The notes: generated by a model not told the origin, from the sequence alone. DNA of 64,000 nucleotides from Ctenosaura bakeri (GCA_948474755.1 CAOLHI010000057.1:248001-312000), one strand, 5' to 3'. Counted from the stretch's first letter, positions 23,825 through 36,103 are shown. Program-made: numbers and translations.

Positions 23825-23960
23825 CACTTGTTCCCAAACTTTTGTCTTCCTGGTGTTTCAGGCTTTAGCTCCCAAAAGCCCCAGCCAGCTTGGACAAAAG
23901 TCACGAATTTTGGGAGCTGAAGTTCAAGACACTTGGGGGACGAAAGATTGGGAACTGCTG
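23825..23960. mobile_element. 136-bp foldback hAT MITE, TSD TGTTAGCC
   Basis: Termini CACTTGTTCCCAAACTTTTG and the inverse of CGAAAGATTGGGAACTGCTG enclose two inverse arms (CTCCCAAAAGCCCC / ATTTTGGGAGCTGAAG). A perfect 8-bp duplication TGTTAGCC flanks it (23817-23824 and 23961-23968), diagnostic of the hAT superfamily. No coding capacity. Confidence 0.92.
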
Positions 23961-23968
23961 TGTTAGCC

Positions 23969-25321
23969 CTTCACATCCATGCAACTTAATGTATCAGTTT
24001 ATCAGGAATTCACCTTGACAGTATCTACCTTTACCTATATCTACATTCCATCAGATACCAAAATGATTGCTAAAAATGAATGAGCACTTGCCACTGCTCC
24101 CCCCCATAAAAGTGACTACATTTTGTGTATCTTGTTTTCCTTCCAAATGAAGATTTGCATCACTGACAATAGTGACAATCTGTCTCTGCCTTCTGTTTTC
24201 GGCAGATGTTTTAGGGAGAGAAAGCTGGGGCTGGTACTAATCTCACTGGAAGGGAAATTGTTTATAAGCCAACTTGAGGAAAACAAAGCTAGCAATCAAA
24301 ATGCAATCCCATTTTTTTCCCCATTTCTTTTCTTTTTTAAAAAAGAATTATGAAACCTGGCTGACAACTTAAAAAGCAGGACCCCAAGAATATTCAGCTC
24401 AAAAATAAGCATTGCTGTTGCTTAGATGCCTTTTTGGATTTTTTTTTAAAACTACTATGCATCTGAAACCTGAAATATCACACATGTGCTGTTGGAGTGC
24501 TGCATCTCAAACTTTAATTCTTTTCTGGTAATGGTAAGTTGAAAGATCTGTGTATCTAGTAGGAAGCAAAAGACCTTTCTTTTCCTAAGAACCTGAGCTT
24601 TTGTATACTAGTTATAGTGAGTTGGGTTTCTGCCACTAGGCAGATGGGTTTTGGAGTCTTTGTTAGCATGGCCAAACATTAACAGCTGTCCAATTTTATA
24701 AAAGGAGTTAATTAATATCAGTGATCTTGTTAGATGCTTTTTGCAATAGTTTGGAAATTTTAGGCTAAGAAGAAACTTGAAGGCTTGGAACAGACTGGAG
24801 GAGTGAATTTTCCTCGGTTGCTAACCGACTTGCCCAATTCTCATAGCTGTGAGGGGGAGATGGGTCACGCTTACATGCTTTGATTTTTCTTGGTTTGCTT
24901 CTGCATTATAGAACTCTTGTGAGTCCATCTTCCATTACCCTCCCCAGGGAGAGGTGAACACCAGCCCAGGGCCTCATACTTTCAGCCGTGGAGAATTGAA
25001 TGGCCATCCAGGGATAGTCTGGATAGAATTTGTTATATCATTGGCTGTGAAGGGATGTTGGACTGCCTCAGTAAAAGGAATGGAATGCTTCTCTGTTGTA
25101 AACCATCTGCTACATCATTTACCATTGATAAGTATCTTGTAGCAGGAATGTATGTCCATATTCAGCATCAAATGAAATCTTGAGGAACTACACCCAGTTC
25201 CGGGACAGAACACTAGGGAACCTCTGTCTAGCAAGGTCTAACACAGTCAAGGCATGGTGTGTGGGCTAGTCAGAAAGCCGCTATTCCAGGTGGAGGGAAA
25301 ATGAACAAAAGCTAGGAAACC
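23969..25321. other. Low-copy DNA, nothing recognised
   Basis: No repeat or gene identified. The stretch has several runs free of recognisable repeats, but conservation cannot be judged here. Confidence 0.5.
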
Positions 25322-25517
25322 GTCCATTTTCCACCCTTATGGTGCTATTATTCCACTTTCAACACCCTGTGGAATTCTGGTATTTGTAGTTTCCTGAGGC
25401 CAAAGAGCTCTCTGGCTGAGAATTCTCAATGCCCCTCCCTCAACTGCAAACCCCAGGATTCCACAGGATGTTGAACGTGGAATAACAGCACTAGAACAGT
25501 GTAGGGAAGAAAGGGCC
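25322..25517. mobile_element. Foldback MITE (family 1)
   Basis: Both arms are present (ATTATTCCACTTTCAACACC and inverse GGATGTTGAACGTGGAATAA), with ends TCCATTTTCCACCC and GAAGAAAGGGCC. The target duplication is not clear. Confidence 0.82.
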
Positions 25518-25673
25518 TGCATGTCTTCCAACTGTTCCAGTCTGGTCAAGTCAATCCTGACTAATCTTTTGTTATCCCACTTTTTCATCTGCTTTTAGAA
25601 TGTCCCAGTTTCTCTCTCCTTTCCTCCCTTCATCTTCAGCTTATTTCAGTTGCTGTAAACTGAGGCCCTTTCC

Positions 25674-26068
25674 ACACCCTACCTTTTCGCAAAGTCACCC
25701 AGTGGGGATCTCATGATGGCTCTGCTGGGAGGGGAGCACGATGGAAGTGCTCCCCTCTGCATGGGTGTGGAAAGGAGCGCAATGACCGTGCCTTTTCCTT
25801 CTACAGCACAGCCGGGTACTTTCTCAGGCTGCACTGGGGCAGGAAGCGCAACCACCACACTTTTGGGGCTTCCACGGGACAAGTAACTACAGAATGGTGG
25901 TGTGATCATGTGTCATCGATGGGGAAAACCCATTACTGATTTAATCTGCCATCTGGTCACCTAGAGAGAGGAGAAGATGAGACTACAACGATGTCATGCA
26001 GAAGTCATGTTGTGGTCCTGTCCTTCTCCTGTCCCAAAGCAGGATGGAGGGATGCTGCGGAAAGGGCC
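25674..26068 (-). mobile_element. MITE family 2
   Basis: A 395-bp element with ends GGCCCTTTCCACAC and GCTGCGGAAAGGGCC, flanked by TGA and TCA (one mismatch from a 3-bp duplication). The interior matches the other family 2 copies, including GGGGAAAACCCATTACTGAT. Confidence 0.85.
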
Positions 26069-26694
26069 TCAGTTCAGATTACAAAAAGAGATGGCACTCA
26101 ATTAAATCAACAGGGGCAGGAAGAGGTGGAATCTTGCCCTTCCCAGTAGACTCAGGCAAAAGCAAACTGATGCCATCTCTCCATATTCTGATGTTGTTGA
26201 CCATGTGTCCCAATTTTCATATATGAAATGTTACATGTTTTTGGACTCTCCAAATATTTCTCAGCCAAGAAGATATGTCTCTGGGGTCACATTCCTCTTT
26301 CTACTGATATTTTGAAGCCCAAATGACATCCAAAAACAACTGGAAGTGACAGAACCTCAATTTCAGTCCCCAGCAGTGGTAACTGTAACTGTGTGATGTG
26401 GCTACCTGCAGATTTCAGAAGAACTTAAAGTAGTTCTTCAAGCTAAAAATGACTTTCCATAACGTGTCCACTCCTGAAACAGAGTGAATGATTGCATATT
26501 CAATATTTAAGTTAAACATAGAAAAAACTTGTTTAGAGGACATATTTTTTAAAAAGTAATACAAAGACCCAACACACATGTTTTTAAAGCCCACAAACAA
26601 TGTTGATACAACAAATTAAAACATGTCACCTCAACACTTTCATCTGAGGAGCTGCTTTTGTCTCTTGAACTGCGTTGTACATTGCCACCTAGGA

Positions 26695-26742
<48 letters not shown>

Positions 26743-27752
26743 GAAAGAAAGATGAACCAGTCCCATCTTTCCCCCCTCACCTGCTATCAGTAATCATAGT
26801 TTCTGTTTTCTACAGCATGCTGTATCTCTCTAGTCCATTCTGGAGTCAAATAACTCAGCAGTAAGCATCTTCTCCAGCCGTTGAATCAGCAGTTAGCCCC
26901 ATCAAAGCCTTTAAACCTTAATCATGACAATTGATTTGTGATTCGAGTTGGTGGGAGGAGGGGTGAAAGATTTCTCCAACTCATTCTGGCCAATGAGTCC
27001 AGTAAATAAAATGCTACTTTAGCTAAGAGTAAGCACTGTAGCACAAGGTGCAATTAGGAGCTGAGTACAGCTATTATTTTTATTATTGTCCTGTCCCTGC
27101 ATGCAACTGCTTGCGTCAGCAAAGACATTTTTGGTCCAAAGTCTGATAAGCCACAATGCTAAGTCAATAATGGACCCCGGGAGGGGAGCTGCTTTCCATG
27201 CACTGATTTTGAGCAAATGGGAACTCTCATTGGATGAACAACCCCTTCTATGTTTTCACTTTCTAGAAAGGCCCATCTTTTTTAATAGCTTTGTTCTGGC
27301 CAAAGGTGTTGCAAAGGCAAGCCATTTCTCAGGTCCTCAAGGATTTTGGACACGAGTTACAGTTTGTATGTTTCTGTACTCACAAGAAGGATCAGTGGTG
27401 GAACCTGTCCTCCCATTACATAGTCCAGAAGTCTGTTCTCCAAGCATAGCCCATAGTAGTTCACCAGATCCTGAATAAACACATAAGGGCTTCCATTCCA
27501 TTAGTGATATGTGCACATGTAAGTTTGCCTTATACCTGTGTCCTTTTTTGGTGCTGTTGTCATTCATATTCCCTTCTTCCCTCCACAGCACTGAAAGCTT
27601 CCCCTGCAACGTAGTGTTCAGCTTTTAAATCCACTGCATTTGGTCACTGAGAAGGATCAAAGAAGCACTTGGTTATGACCCTGTGGCCAGATGCAAAATG
27701 ATTTGCAGCAGCACTAAGTGCTCCAAAGGACCCTGGCAGTTTTCAGAGCTGA
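26069..27752. other. Low-copy DNA with a GAAA microsatellite
   Basis: Contains the purine microsatellite at 26692-26749. An open frame of 130 codons at 27086-27478 has no recognisable domain and is probably chance. Confidence 0.45.
26692..26749. repeat. (GAAA)n microsatellite
   Basis: About 13 GAAA units with one GAGA interruption near the end. Confidence 0.97.
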
Positions 27753-28030
27753 TGGTGATAGCAGTGGGCTTGTTTTCTGCTGCTCCAGAAACTAGGACAA
27801 GGAGCAATGGATTCAAGCTTCAGTAAAGGAGGTTCACCTTAAACCTCAGGAAGAACTTTTTGACAGTCAGAGTTGTCTGGTGGTGGAATATGCTGCCTCG
27901 GAGTGTGGTAGAATCTCTGTCTTTGAAGGTTTTTAAGCAGAGACTGGATGACCATCTTTTGGTAGTGCTTTGATGTGTGTTCCCGCATAGCAGGGGGTTG
28001 AACTGGATGACCCCTGGGATTCTATGAATC
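27753..28030 (+). mobile_element. CR1 LINE, 5'-truncated 3' end
   Basis: Starts in the sequence for the extreme RT C-terminus (GGGCTTGTTTTCTGCTGCTC, then GGATTCAAGCTTCAG) and ends with the CR1 3' terminus GGGGGTTGAACTGGATGACC followed by ATTCTATGAATC. Same segment as the C-terminus of the near-full-length copy at 47131-51150. Confidence 0.9.
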
Positions 28031-28149
28031 AATTTGTATCTGGCTTCAGAAGCTTAGCCAGAGGCTTCTCTGACTCTGCCTGTTTCCCATGCATGTGTGT
28101 ATGTGTTTATGTGTTGGGGGGTGTATGGTAAGGCTGAGTAGTGGTTGTA

Positions 28150-28351
28150 CAGTGGCACCACAACTTTTGTAAGGGTTTGGGGCACAGTGGAAAAACTGTG
28201 AATAACTGCTCCTCTTCTCTCTCCACATGTGGGAAAATGCAAGGGAATGGGAAGGGGAGAATGGGAAGAGGAAAACACACACACACACACACACACCTTG
28301 CAAATACTCAAATTCGTGAAGGTCAAACCGGCAAATGTGGAGGGCGGACTG
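28150..28351. mobile_element. Tc1/mariner-type MITE containing a CA microsatellite
   Basis: A 202-bp element flanked by TA on both sides (28148-28149, 28352-28353). Its right terminus read inward is CAGTCCGCCCTCCACATTTG, shared with the elements at 32378 and 42571. (CA)n at 28276-28296 lies inside. Open frames across it are spurious. Confidence 0.7.
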
Positions 28352-28353
28352 TA

Positions 28354-29303
28354 TACGCTAATCCTTCCACAGATCCTACATGATGCCGAGTCACATAGGA
28401 CTGTAGACATGGGATCAGTCTATGGCTATCCCTTCTCTGTTCTCTGGCTTGATGTTACTTGTGTCTTTTAAAAATAAAAAAATAAAAATCAATACCAAGG
28501 CCATGAGTTTTGTTTTCTGTTTATCTAGGCCTTTGGGTGATAATTATCTGCTGCAGAAGGTCTTTTAATATGTGTTGGATTTGGATTTATACTTTTATCA
28601 TTTTTAGTAACATTTTAATTGGTTTTTTTTTAAAAAAATCTGTTTACAGGATCATGTAATTGTTTTTAAAACATTTTTTTCTGGCCATACTTTTAACTGT
28701 ATTTGGTGTTAACTCAAATTGTTATCCATCTTGAGTTCCACAAACTGTGTTTGTATCTGTGTGTGTGTTTTACCTCAGGCAGCAAAATGTTGGGCTGACC
28801 TTCCTGATCAGCTTTCCTTATAGCCACCATTTATAATTTTAACATACACAGATTAGCAATCCATGTATTCAACATCATACGTACTTTGATTGTAAGATGT
28901 ACAGAAGGAAAAACAAATAAAAGAAATGATTATTTTTTTTAAAAAAAAAGCTGACACCATAATTGGATTGTCTCGGAGGAAAATATCAATTTGAAACTGA
29001 GTAAACATCAAATAACTCCCTTCCTAATGAAATATGTTTGCAGCACTGTCATTATGCAAATATATTTGTAGACATTTAGTGGGATCTTTTTAATGGTGGA
29101 GGAGGCATCAATTTAAACATTAATATGAATTTACATTTTCTAAGGAGAAAATAACATTTCCTGGAAGCTCTTAAACTAAATAGTGCAGTTAAGCAATTCC
29201 ATATATTAGTTGAGATTTTGCTTTTTAAAATTTTTTTATATTTCTATTTTTCATTTTATTTTTATTGTTTTGTGAGGATCTTGCCTTCCTTAAGGAAGGT
29301 CAC
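28354..29303. other. AT-rich DNA with weak L2-like tail and repeat-free block
   Basis: 28580-28760 resembles an L2-type 3' untranslated tail (TTATCCATCTTGAGTTCC). 28960-29230 is free of recognisable repeats and contains TTATGCAAAT, an octamer-like word; function cannot be claimed. Confidence 0.4.
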
Positions 29304-29306
29304 AAT

Positions 29307-29515
29307 GGCCATTTCCTCACTATGCTGTTATAGTGCTATTAGTCCACTTTCAACATCCTGTGGAATTCTGGGCTTTATAGTTTACTAAGGCCAAAGAGCT
29401 CTCTGGGGGAGAATTCTAAATGCCCCTCCCTGAACTGCAAATCCCAGGATTCCGCAGGATATTCCACAGGAATGTGGAATAATAGCACTTATAACAGTGT
29501 AGTGCGGAAATAGCC
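29307..29515. mobile_element. Foldback MITE (family 1), complete, TSD AAT
   Basis: A 209-bp palindromic element, ends GGCCATTTCCTCACTATG and GTAGTGCGGAAATAGCC, with AAT duplications at 29304-29306 and 29516-29518. Both arms are present; the right arm carries a small internal duplication of a CCACAGGA-like word. Confidence 0.88.
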
Positions 29516-29518
29516 AAT

Positions 29519-30613
29519 GCTACAATGGAATCTGGTAGGGAGATACTGTAATATAGAAGGATGTAGGCCAGCATGGTTAGTCCCAATGTTTGGTAAATCC
29601 TTTACAGAAGGAAGTTCCATGTAGCAATTAACCTGCACTGAAATCAAGGTGAGCAACTTACAGAAGGGACAATGGACATTTCCACCCCTATTTTGACACA
29701 CCCAAAGTGAAGTGACATCTTTTCCAGCTGCCATTTTGGACACTTTCTGGCTGATTTTTAAAATTTCTTACGTGTTTTGGGTAAGTTTGAGGAGCTTTGG
29801 AGGGTCAGGGGAAGCAAAATTGCTATGGTTTGGACACATTTTAAGTGAATTTGGGGCAAGATAGCACTTTTTCTTTTGTCGTCTGAGGAATTTCTGGTGG
29901 GCTTAGGAGTTTCAATGGTCATGTGCATCCCATAGGCTAGTCTTTGCCCACCCTTGATTTAGATGTTCATTTTGCAATATATCACTGGCCCCATTACTGG
30001 GAGCAAGAGAGATGTTTTCCTTTCCTCTCTTTTCCAACAGTCTTCCAAATTGCAATCCATGTGGTACATTTAATAGAACTTAACAGGCAGAACAGCTGTA
30101 GTTACACTCTCATCTATTTGCATAGAATAATCCTTATTTATACGAATTTGAGAGTGTCTGCCTCTTTCTCACTGTCTTCTGTCTTTTCTTGTCTCACTAT
30201 CTGTCTGATTATTTCATCTGTGTGTCTTTTCATCTCTCTGTCTCTCAAATACAGTTCTCGAAAAATGGCCATGCTCTTTTTGAGAATACTGCATTCTAGA
30301 TCAACTTTGGTATTCCATGCATAGGTTTTAATGATTATGACACTGGGAGAATTGCTCGGGTAGAGGTGTCTGATCGCTAGTCAGAAGTGAGAAGCTGGAC
30401 AAATCTGTGTGGAACCAGACAATTACAGCTCATTGAATGCTGTAAAGATGGCAGAGCTATAGGGAGAAGAACCTAACCAAGAGGCTAGTCTAGTAAACAG
30501 TTAGATGGGACAGGATGAAATAGAGTTAAGACAGAAAGAGAGTGCAAGCTAGTCAGGAGAGGGATGGATAAAATCTGAATAGGGAATACCACTTTACTGT
30601 TTTTATTTTGTAT
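29519..30613. other. Low-copy DNA, nothing recognised
   Basis: A 126-codon open frame at 29944-30324 has no recognisable domain and lies in T/C-rich sequence. I see no support for a gene. Confidence 0.45.
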
Positions 30614-30778
30614 CTCCATTTCCACACTAGCCTGTTGTAGTGCTATTATTCCACTTTCAACATCCTCTGGAATCCTGGAGTTTGTAATTTGGGGAGGGCA
30701 TTTAGAATTCTCAGCCAGCAAGCTCTTTCGACTCAGCAAAGCAGAAAGGCCCTATAACAGGCTACTCTGGAAATGGCT
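30614..30778. mobile_element. Foldback MITE (family 1), internally deleted
   Basis: The left arm (TCCATTTCCACACTAGCC, ATTCCACTTTCAACATCC) is normal, but the right arm is shortened so that the terminal CTACTCTGGAAATGGC follows soon after the centre. The inner right arm is missing. Confidence 0.75.
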
Positions 30779-32377
30779 GATGCCTTTTGCCTGGATATTT
30801 TATTTTCCTACTTAACAAAAAAACTAGTCACACTTTACCAGACAGAACCAAACAACCAACACATCCACTTGTCCAGTACAGCAGTCGCCTTGAGGCCTGA
30901 TTACTACAGTATATCCAGGGAGGGATCCTTAGGGCAGAGTGACAGATTGGAGCCCAAGGGTTGGAACTGAAATGCCAGCCTAGGTAGGAGTTCCATCACA
31001 GCATCTCTCATCTGCGTTCTTAGCGTAGATTTATTGTATTACATTTGGACATCCTCAAGGGGTAGGTCAATCCTTTGACAACAGTCTTTATTGCCAGCTG
31101 TCATACAATCAGAAGAATGCTGCGTTTGCTTGGGTTTCCTATAGTTACAAAATTCAGTTAGGGCTTCCTTGATTTCTGTCTCAATTCTTTAAATAGAAGA
31201 GACCTCAGGCTACCCAGAAAATAACCTCTGTGCATCACTGCCTAGCCATACGGGCCTATAAATGCTTTCGGAGTCAAATCTCTCTCCTTGCCTCCACCCC
31301 TGCAATGTACTTTTGTATTCTTTGCACATTGGATGCTAAAAGCCTTTTCCTTACAGTTTTGCTTATTTAGAATGCTGGTGGAGGAAACCTTTTGTGAATT
31401 TAAAGAAAAAGATTTATATATTCCATGTACTCTTTTTTTAAAAAAAATACCAAGATGTTAAATAAATGCATGAAGGATTCTTCAAGTTTGTAATCCATTT
31501 AATATTTAATAAATGCAATATATCATTTTTATAAATATGCATAAGTAAGACACAGATTTAGAATACATATGGGATTACAATAGGATAACACATTCATCTC
31601 GCCTGGCAAGGGAAGGCCACTAGTGTTTTCTAAAGATCATATTAATCCTCATTGGTGGAGATAAACTCTCTGCCCTGATGCAACGGTTATAAATTGGGTT
31701 TATGCAAAATGGTTCTCTTAATTTCCCCAAAGTGTAAATTTCACATGAAACTGCTGAAGGGAGTACAACAGAAAACATCAGTGAAATATTTAAATGTGTA
31801 GTAGAAACACAGTGCAGGCAATATGTGGCTTTCTTACCATCCACAAAAAGACAGCAGTTGAAACAGTGAAGACCTCTGGTTGTCCAAATTGCTCTCTGGT
31901 GAGGGAATCTAAATTTCAGAATTTGGCTAGGACTGAATCATACTTTATGTGGGTCCATGGTTTCATAGTAGCCTTGTTGGGGTGTAATGGAGTGAGCAAT
32001 ACAGGAAAGGGCTTCCCTTCACCTCTCCTGTAGTGTGGCTTCAAATAAAAAAAAAAGTTGCAACTTTTGACCTCTATTTTTAACCAAATGCACTTTGGCT
32101 ATTTGTCAGAACCTGGGAGACCAATTAAGATTAGGAGGAAAGAAGTATGTTAGCCCTTCTTCTGTCATTACTTTGGCCACATGAAAAGCAATAACTCTGA
32201 AGAGCAGAGCCTCTTCTGTATGTGTAGAAGCTCCATCGGAGCTACTAACCCCGGAAAATCCTCTGTACATAAAAGATATTCTCTTCTTCAGAAGTGTCAC
32301 TTTTCGCTTAAGCGAAGCGACAGTAGAAGGGGGCGAGTCTGGCTCACTCCCTTTCTTGTGGGTTTACTTAATTATTA
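30779..32377. other. Low-copy DNA, nothing recognised
   Basis: No gene, RNA or repeat that I can support. Confidence 0.5.
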
Positions 32378-32730
32378 CAGTCAGCCCCCATATTTGCAAG
32401 TTTCACTTTTGCAGATTTGATTATTCATGGATTATTTGCTGCCACCTCTGCTGCTGCCCTGTGCCATTTTTAATATGGACTGCAAACCTTGTGAGATTGA
32501 GAGACTGTGAATAAGGCTTATAAGTCCCTATTAAAAATAGAGTAGGGCAGCAGGGGAGATGGGGGCAGGCCCCACCAGCCAGCCACTGCTGCCTTGCAAA
32601 GGAAACCCAATGCCTTGAAAGCATCCATGGTGGTTTGAATATGTGGATCATACTTTTTGGGTATTAAATATAGAGGAGAGGGCTAGAGCTATTTGTGCCC
32701 TTAACCCCAGTGAATGTGGAGGAATGATTG
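32378..32730. mobile_element. Tc1/mariner (Tigger-like) MITE, TA target
   Basis: A 353-bp element with TA on both sides (32376-32377 and 32731-32732). Left terminus CAGTCAGCCCCCATATTTGC; right terminus read inward CAATCATTCCTCCACATTCA. These are imperfect inverted repeats of the same family as 28150 and 42571. No transposase frame. Confidence 0.75.
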
Positions 32731-32732
32731 TA

Positions 32733-33526
32733 TGTTGAACATCTGAATAAGGCTAGTGGTTACTTTGGACAATGATTTATTTTTTCTTTAACCACAGTTA
32801 ACATTAACTAAAGCTTAAGTTTCAGATATAATGAGAGAAAAATGACTGATATTTTAAAAGATAAGAAAAAGTCAAGCTTTCTGAACTCTTTCTTGTGGCC
32901 ATAATGGAGGAGAAGACGATAGGAGGAGCACATGTCAACCTCAGCCCGGAGAACAGAAAGGAAAAGTATCTTGGTTTCTACTGAGAGACTAGAGGTTGCT
33001 GGACAGCTGCACCCGATATCGCATGTCTGGAGATTATGATAGTGTACTCATAGTAACATCTTCCTCTTAAAGATGACCATGTCACATTTTAGTTTGTTTG
33101 GTTTTTACTTTAATGATGTTTACTTGCCTCCTTGAACATTAATTTTTAGTGGAAAAGTGGGATGAAATGTAATGAATAAAATTCAAATAAATAAGAGTGA
33201 AGCAGAAAGAGCAACAATAATAAGTACTAAAACCGTCTGCTTGACTGGCTGAATATGCTGGTTTTTGACTTCCACTTCATTTTTTTCCCCCTTTCCTTTT
33301 TAATCTCAAGTTCTTTCCATCTCATTTATGAAGGCTTTGCAGTGCTGAAGTGCAACTGATTGATTCAGTTAATTCAGTCGACGTGCTTGCTATAGGAAAG
33401 GGAATCCGACCAGGACAATGCCGTTATTGTGGCATTGTGACCAGAACTGTACACATTTTTCACATCATAGGTTGGTGGAAATGAACTATGGTGTTGGAAT
33501 TTTTATTTTTGATTCCTCTTTAAATG
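32733..33526. other. Low-copy DNA with a possible L2 tail
   Basis: About 33110-33205 ends in GTGGGATGAAATGTAATGAA with AATAAATAAG, resembling a decayed LINE 3' end. Otherwise nothing recognised. Confidence 0.4.
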
Positions 33527-34497
33527 GCTAGCACTGACAAGAAGTTAGAAAAAGCTCCCTGACGAGCTGTTTGACAAAGGAATACACTATCTTGGAAATC
33601 TCCATTTATTGGAGATTTTAAAACAAGATTGAGTGTTTTAGCTGTGAATCCCTTCATTCACGGAGGAAGGACTAGATGAACAGAGAGAAATGTAAGGTCC
33701 TACACTTAGGCAGAAATAATGGAATCCACAAATATAGGATGGGGGACACGTGGCTGGATAGCAGTACGTGTGAAAGGGATCTAGGAGTCTTCATAGACCA
33801 CAAGCTGAACATGAGTCAGCAGTGTGATGCGGCAGCCAAGAAAGCCAATGCAATTCTCAGCTGCATCAATAGGAGTATGGTGTCTAGATCGAGGGAGGTA
33901 CTGGTACCACTCTACTCTGCTTTGGTTAGACCCCATCTTGAATACTGTGTCCAGTTCTGGGCACCCCAATTCAAGAAGGATATTGACAAGCTGGAGCAAG
34001 TCCAGAGGAGGGCGACCAAAATGGTGAGAGGCCTGGAAGCCATGCCCTATGAGGATAGACTTAGAGAGCTGGGTATGTTTAGTCTGCAGAAGAGGAGGTT
34101 AAGAGGGGACATGATAGCCATGTTTAAATATTTGAAGGGATGCCACGTAGAGGAAGGATGGGACTTGTTTTCTGCTGCTCCAGAGACCAGGACAAGGAGC
34201 AATGGATTCAAGCTGCAGGAAAGGAGATTCCACCTGAACCTCAGGAAGAACTTCTTGACAGTCAGGGCTGTCCGGCAGTGGAATCTGCTGCCTTGGAGTG
34301 TAGTGGAGTCTCCTCCTTGGAGGTTTTTAAGCAGAGGCTTGATGGCCATCTGTCGGGATTGATTTGAGGGTGTTCCTGCATGGCAGGGGGTTGGACTGGA
34401 TGGCTCCTGTGGTCTCTTCCAACTCTACATTTCTATGATTCTATGATTCTATGATTCTATGAATGTTGATGTCCCTTCCAATGCTATGATTCTGTGG
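33527..34497 (+). mobile_element. Older CR1 3' end interrupted by a younger CR1
   Basis: The left piece (about 33527-33678) is a diverged CR1 3' end (GAGCTGTTTGACAAAGGAAT ... GGACTAGATGA). The right piece (about 34462-34497) supplies the expected remainder (GATGTCCCTTCCAATGCTAT, GATTCTGTGG). The younger copy lies between them. Confidence 0.7.
33679..34461 (+). pseudogene. Younger CR1 3' fragment encoding RT C-terminus
   Basis: An open frame from the ATG at 33676 runs for 228 codons to 34362. It matches, almost residue for residue, the C-terminal part of the RT frame of the copy at 47220-48878 (for example KCKVLHLGR and [20 protein letters not shown]). It lacks the catalytic palm, so it cannot act. 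It ends with CR1 3' sequence and three to four ATTCTATG units at 34432-34461. 5' truncation is the usual CR1 insertion outcome. Confidence 0.92.
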
Positions 34498-36103
34498 GGA
34501 AAAAAAGAAGAATACCCAATCCATGCTAATAACCCCTTTAGAATGTAAAACTATTGCGCTCCAGCCATCTCTTAATTTGTCCTGGTGTATATTTGTACAC
34601 ATCTTTAATTACCCCTCTGCTTGACTCTTGGAGTATATGCCACTTGGACTTTGCTGGTTTGTAGCAGAGGCAGTGGGTGGGTGGGGGGAGATACCAATTA
34701 TATTAAAGTTATAATTGAATAATGTTTTCTTTAATGCATGTTTTTGATTAAGCTATATCATGTGTCTATTTGTAATGTGTAAAAGATTGAACTAACTGGA
34801 GGATGACAGAGGGAGATGATCATGGGAAGATTTTATTTATTTATATAATAAATATTTTTCAAAACATGGTAATAACATTAGCCAGATCTATTTTGCTTTT
34901 ACCTCTTCTCTTGCATAGTTTGAAGAGAGAAGAATCAATAGATCACTATTTGATATCTTGGGGAAAATAGAATTTAGTTGCAACTCCATTATTTTTGTCT
35001 TTCCTTACCTCTGCAGGAGTGGCAGTCTCACCCACAGAGATATTTAAGCCCTTAGGTTCTCATCTGATTGCCTTCCTGTGAAACTATCCTTACACAGGAG
35101 TTCTCCAATCATCACTTTGAATGCCCAAGTGCTCCGTCTTCTCAAAATTAATGCAAGGGCTGTTCTTGCTCCCCACTCTACTTTACACACATATATGCAC
35201 ACACACTTGTAAAATATTTTCTGTTCCATGCAATCGAAAAATCGCTTTTTGCCGAGAAGCAATGGCATTTGAGGGAACAGGTAACTGTGGTCTTCCAGAT
35301 CCTTTTGGAATCTCATCAGCCTTCCTCATTATAGCCAGTGATTAGGAGAGATGGTAGCTGTAGTTAGTCTGTACCTCAAGAGTCATAGGCTTTCCTACCT
35401 CTGGAAAAAGTCTTCAGTCTTCAACTCTTACAATAGTGCTATGTACCACCAGGTAGTAGGGAGGGAAATTATCATCAAAAGTAGTTGGGGAAAAAATGAT
35501 TTTAAGAAACTTTTTTTTTTTTAAATATCAGGAAACCCCCAAAAGAAGAATTCTTTACTGATGAGAACCTTCTTCAACAGTTAAAACAAACATATGACTA
35601 AAATTCACAAAAAACAGTTCAGCATTATTCTGAGCAAAATTGACATAGCTTTAATATTATTTTCTACACAGAGAAAACTGTTTCCTGTGCAGAGAATGTC
35701 ATTTTCTGTACAAAATAACTGTGTACAAATTTTGCACAGAAAAAGTTAGTTTGTGAATACCCTTCAAAAACTGCATGGTTTTTGAAGTCCAATTTCTTGC
35801 GGTTGAGTCAACATGTCTAAATTAGCTGTTGCCCTCTTTGAGAAGAGACTTAGTGACAAATTACACGTCTATCAGGGAATCCATTTGCATTTTTTTCTCT
35901 ACTACATCTTGAAGAGCTTAGCTCTCGTCTGGAGCTGGAGGAGAGGAGAAATGCTGGTGTGGGCAGGTGAGGATGTGGAAGAAACGGTCTTCCATTTCAT
36001 TTCATGATTTCAGCAAAAAAAGGATTAAGAGAAGAGAGCTCTTCAGGTCCCAAGATTGTGGGATATCACTCATGATTTGTAATCACCACTTTGAAATATA
36101 ATG
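34498..36103. other. Low-copy DNA with TGTGCAGAAAA-type motifs
   Basis: A run at about 35660-35750 repeats imperfect CTGTGCAGAGAA / TTTTGCACAGAAAA words. 35575-35640 has a weak antisense L2 tail (AACAGTTAAAACAAACATA). Nothing else recognised. Confidence 0.45.

Noticed and set aside
27086..27478. 130-codon frame
   Set aside because: No recognisable domain or repeat; composition and length are within chance for this amount of sequence.
28046..28410. Cysteine/valine-rich and threonine/histidine-rich frames
   Set aside because: They are translations of a CA microsatellite within a mariner MITE.
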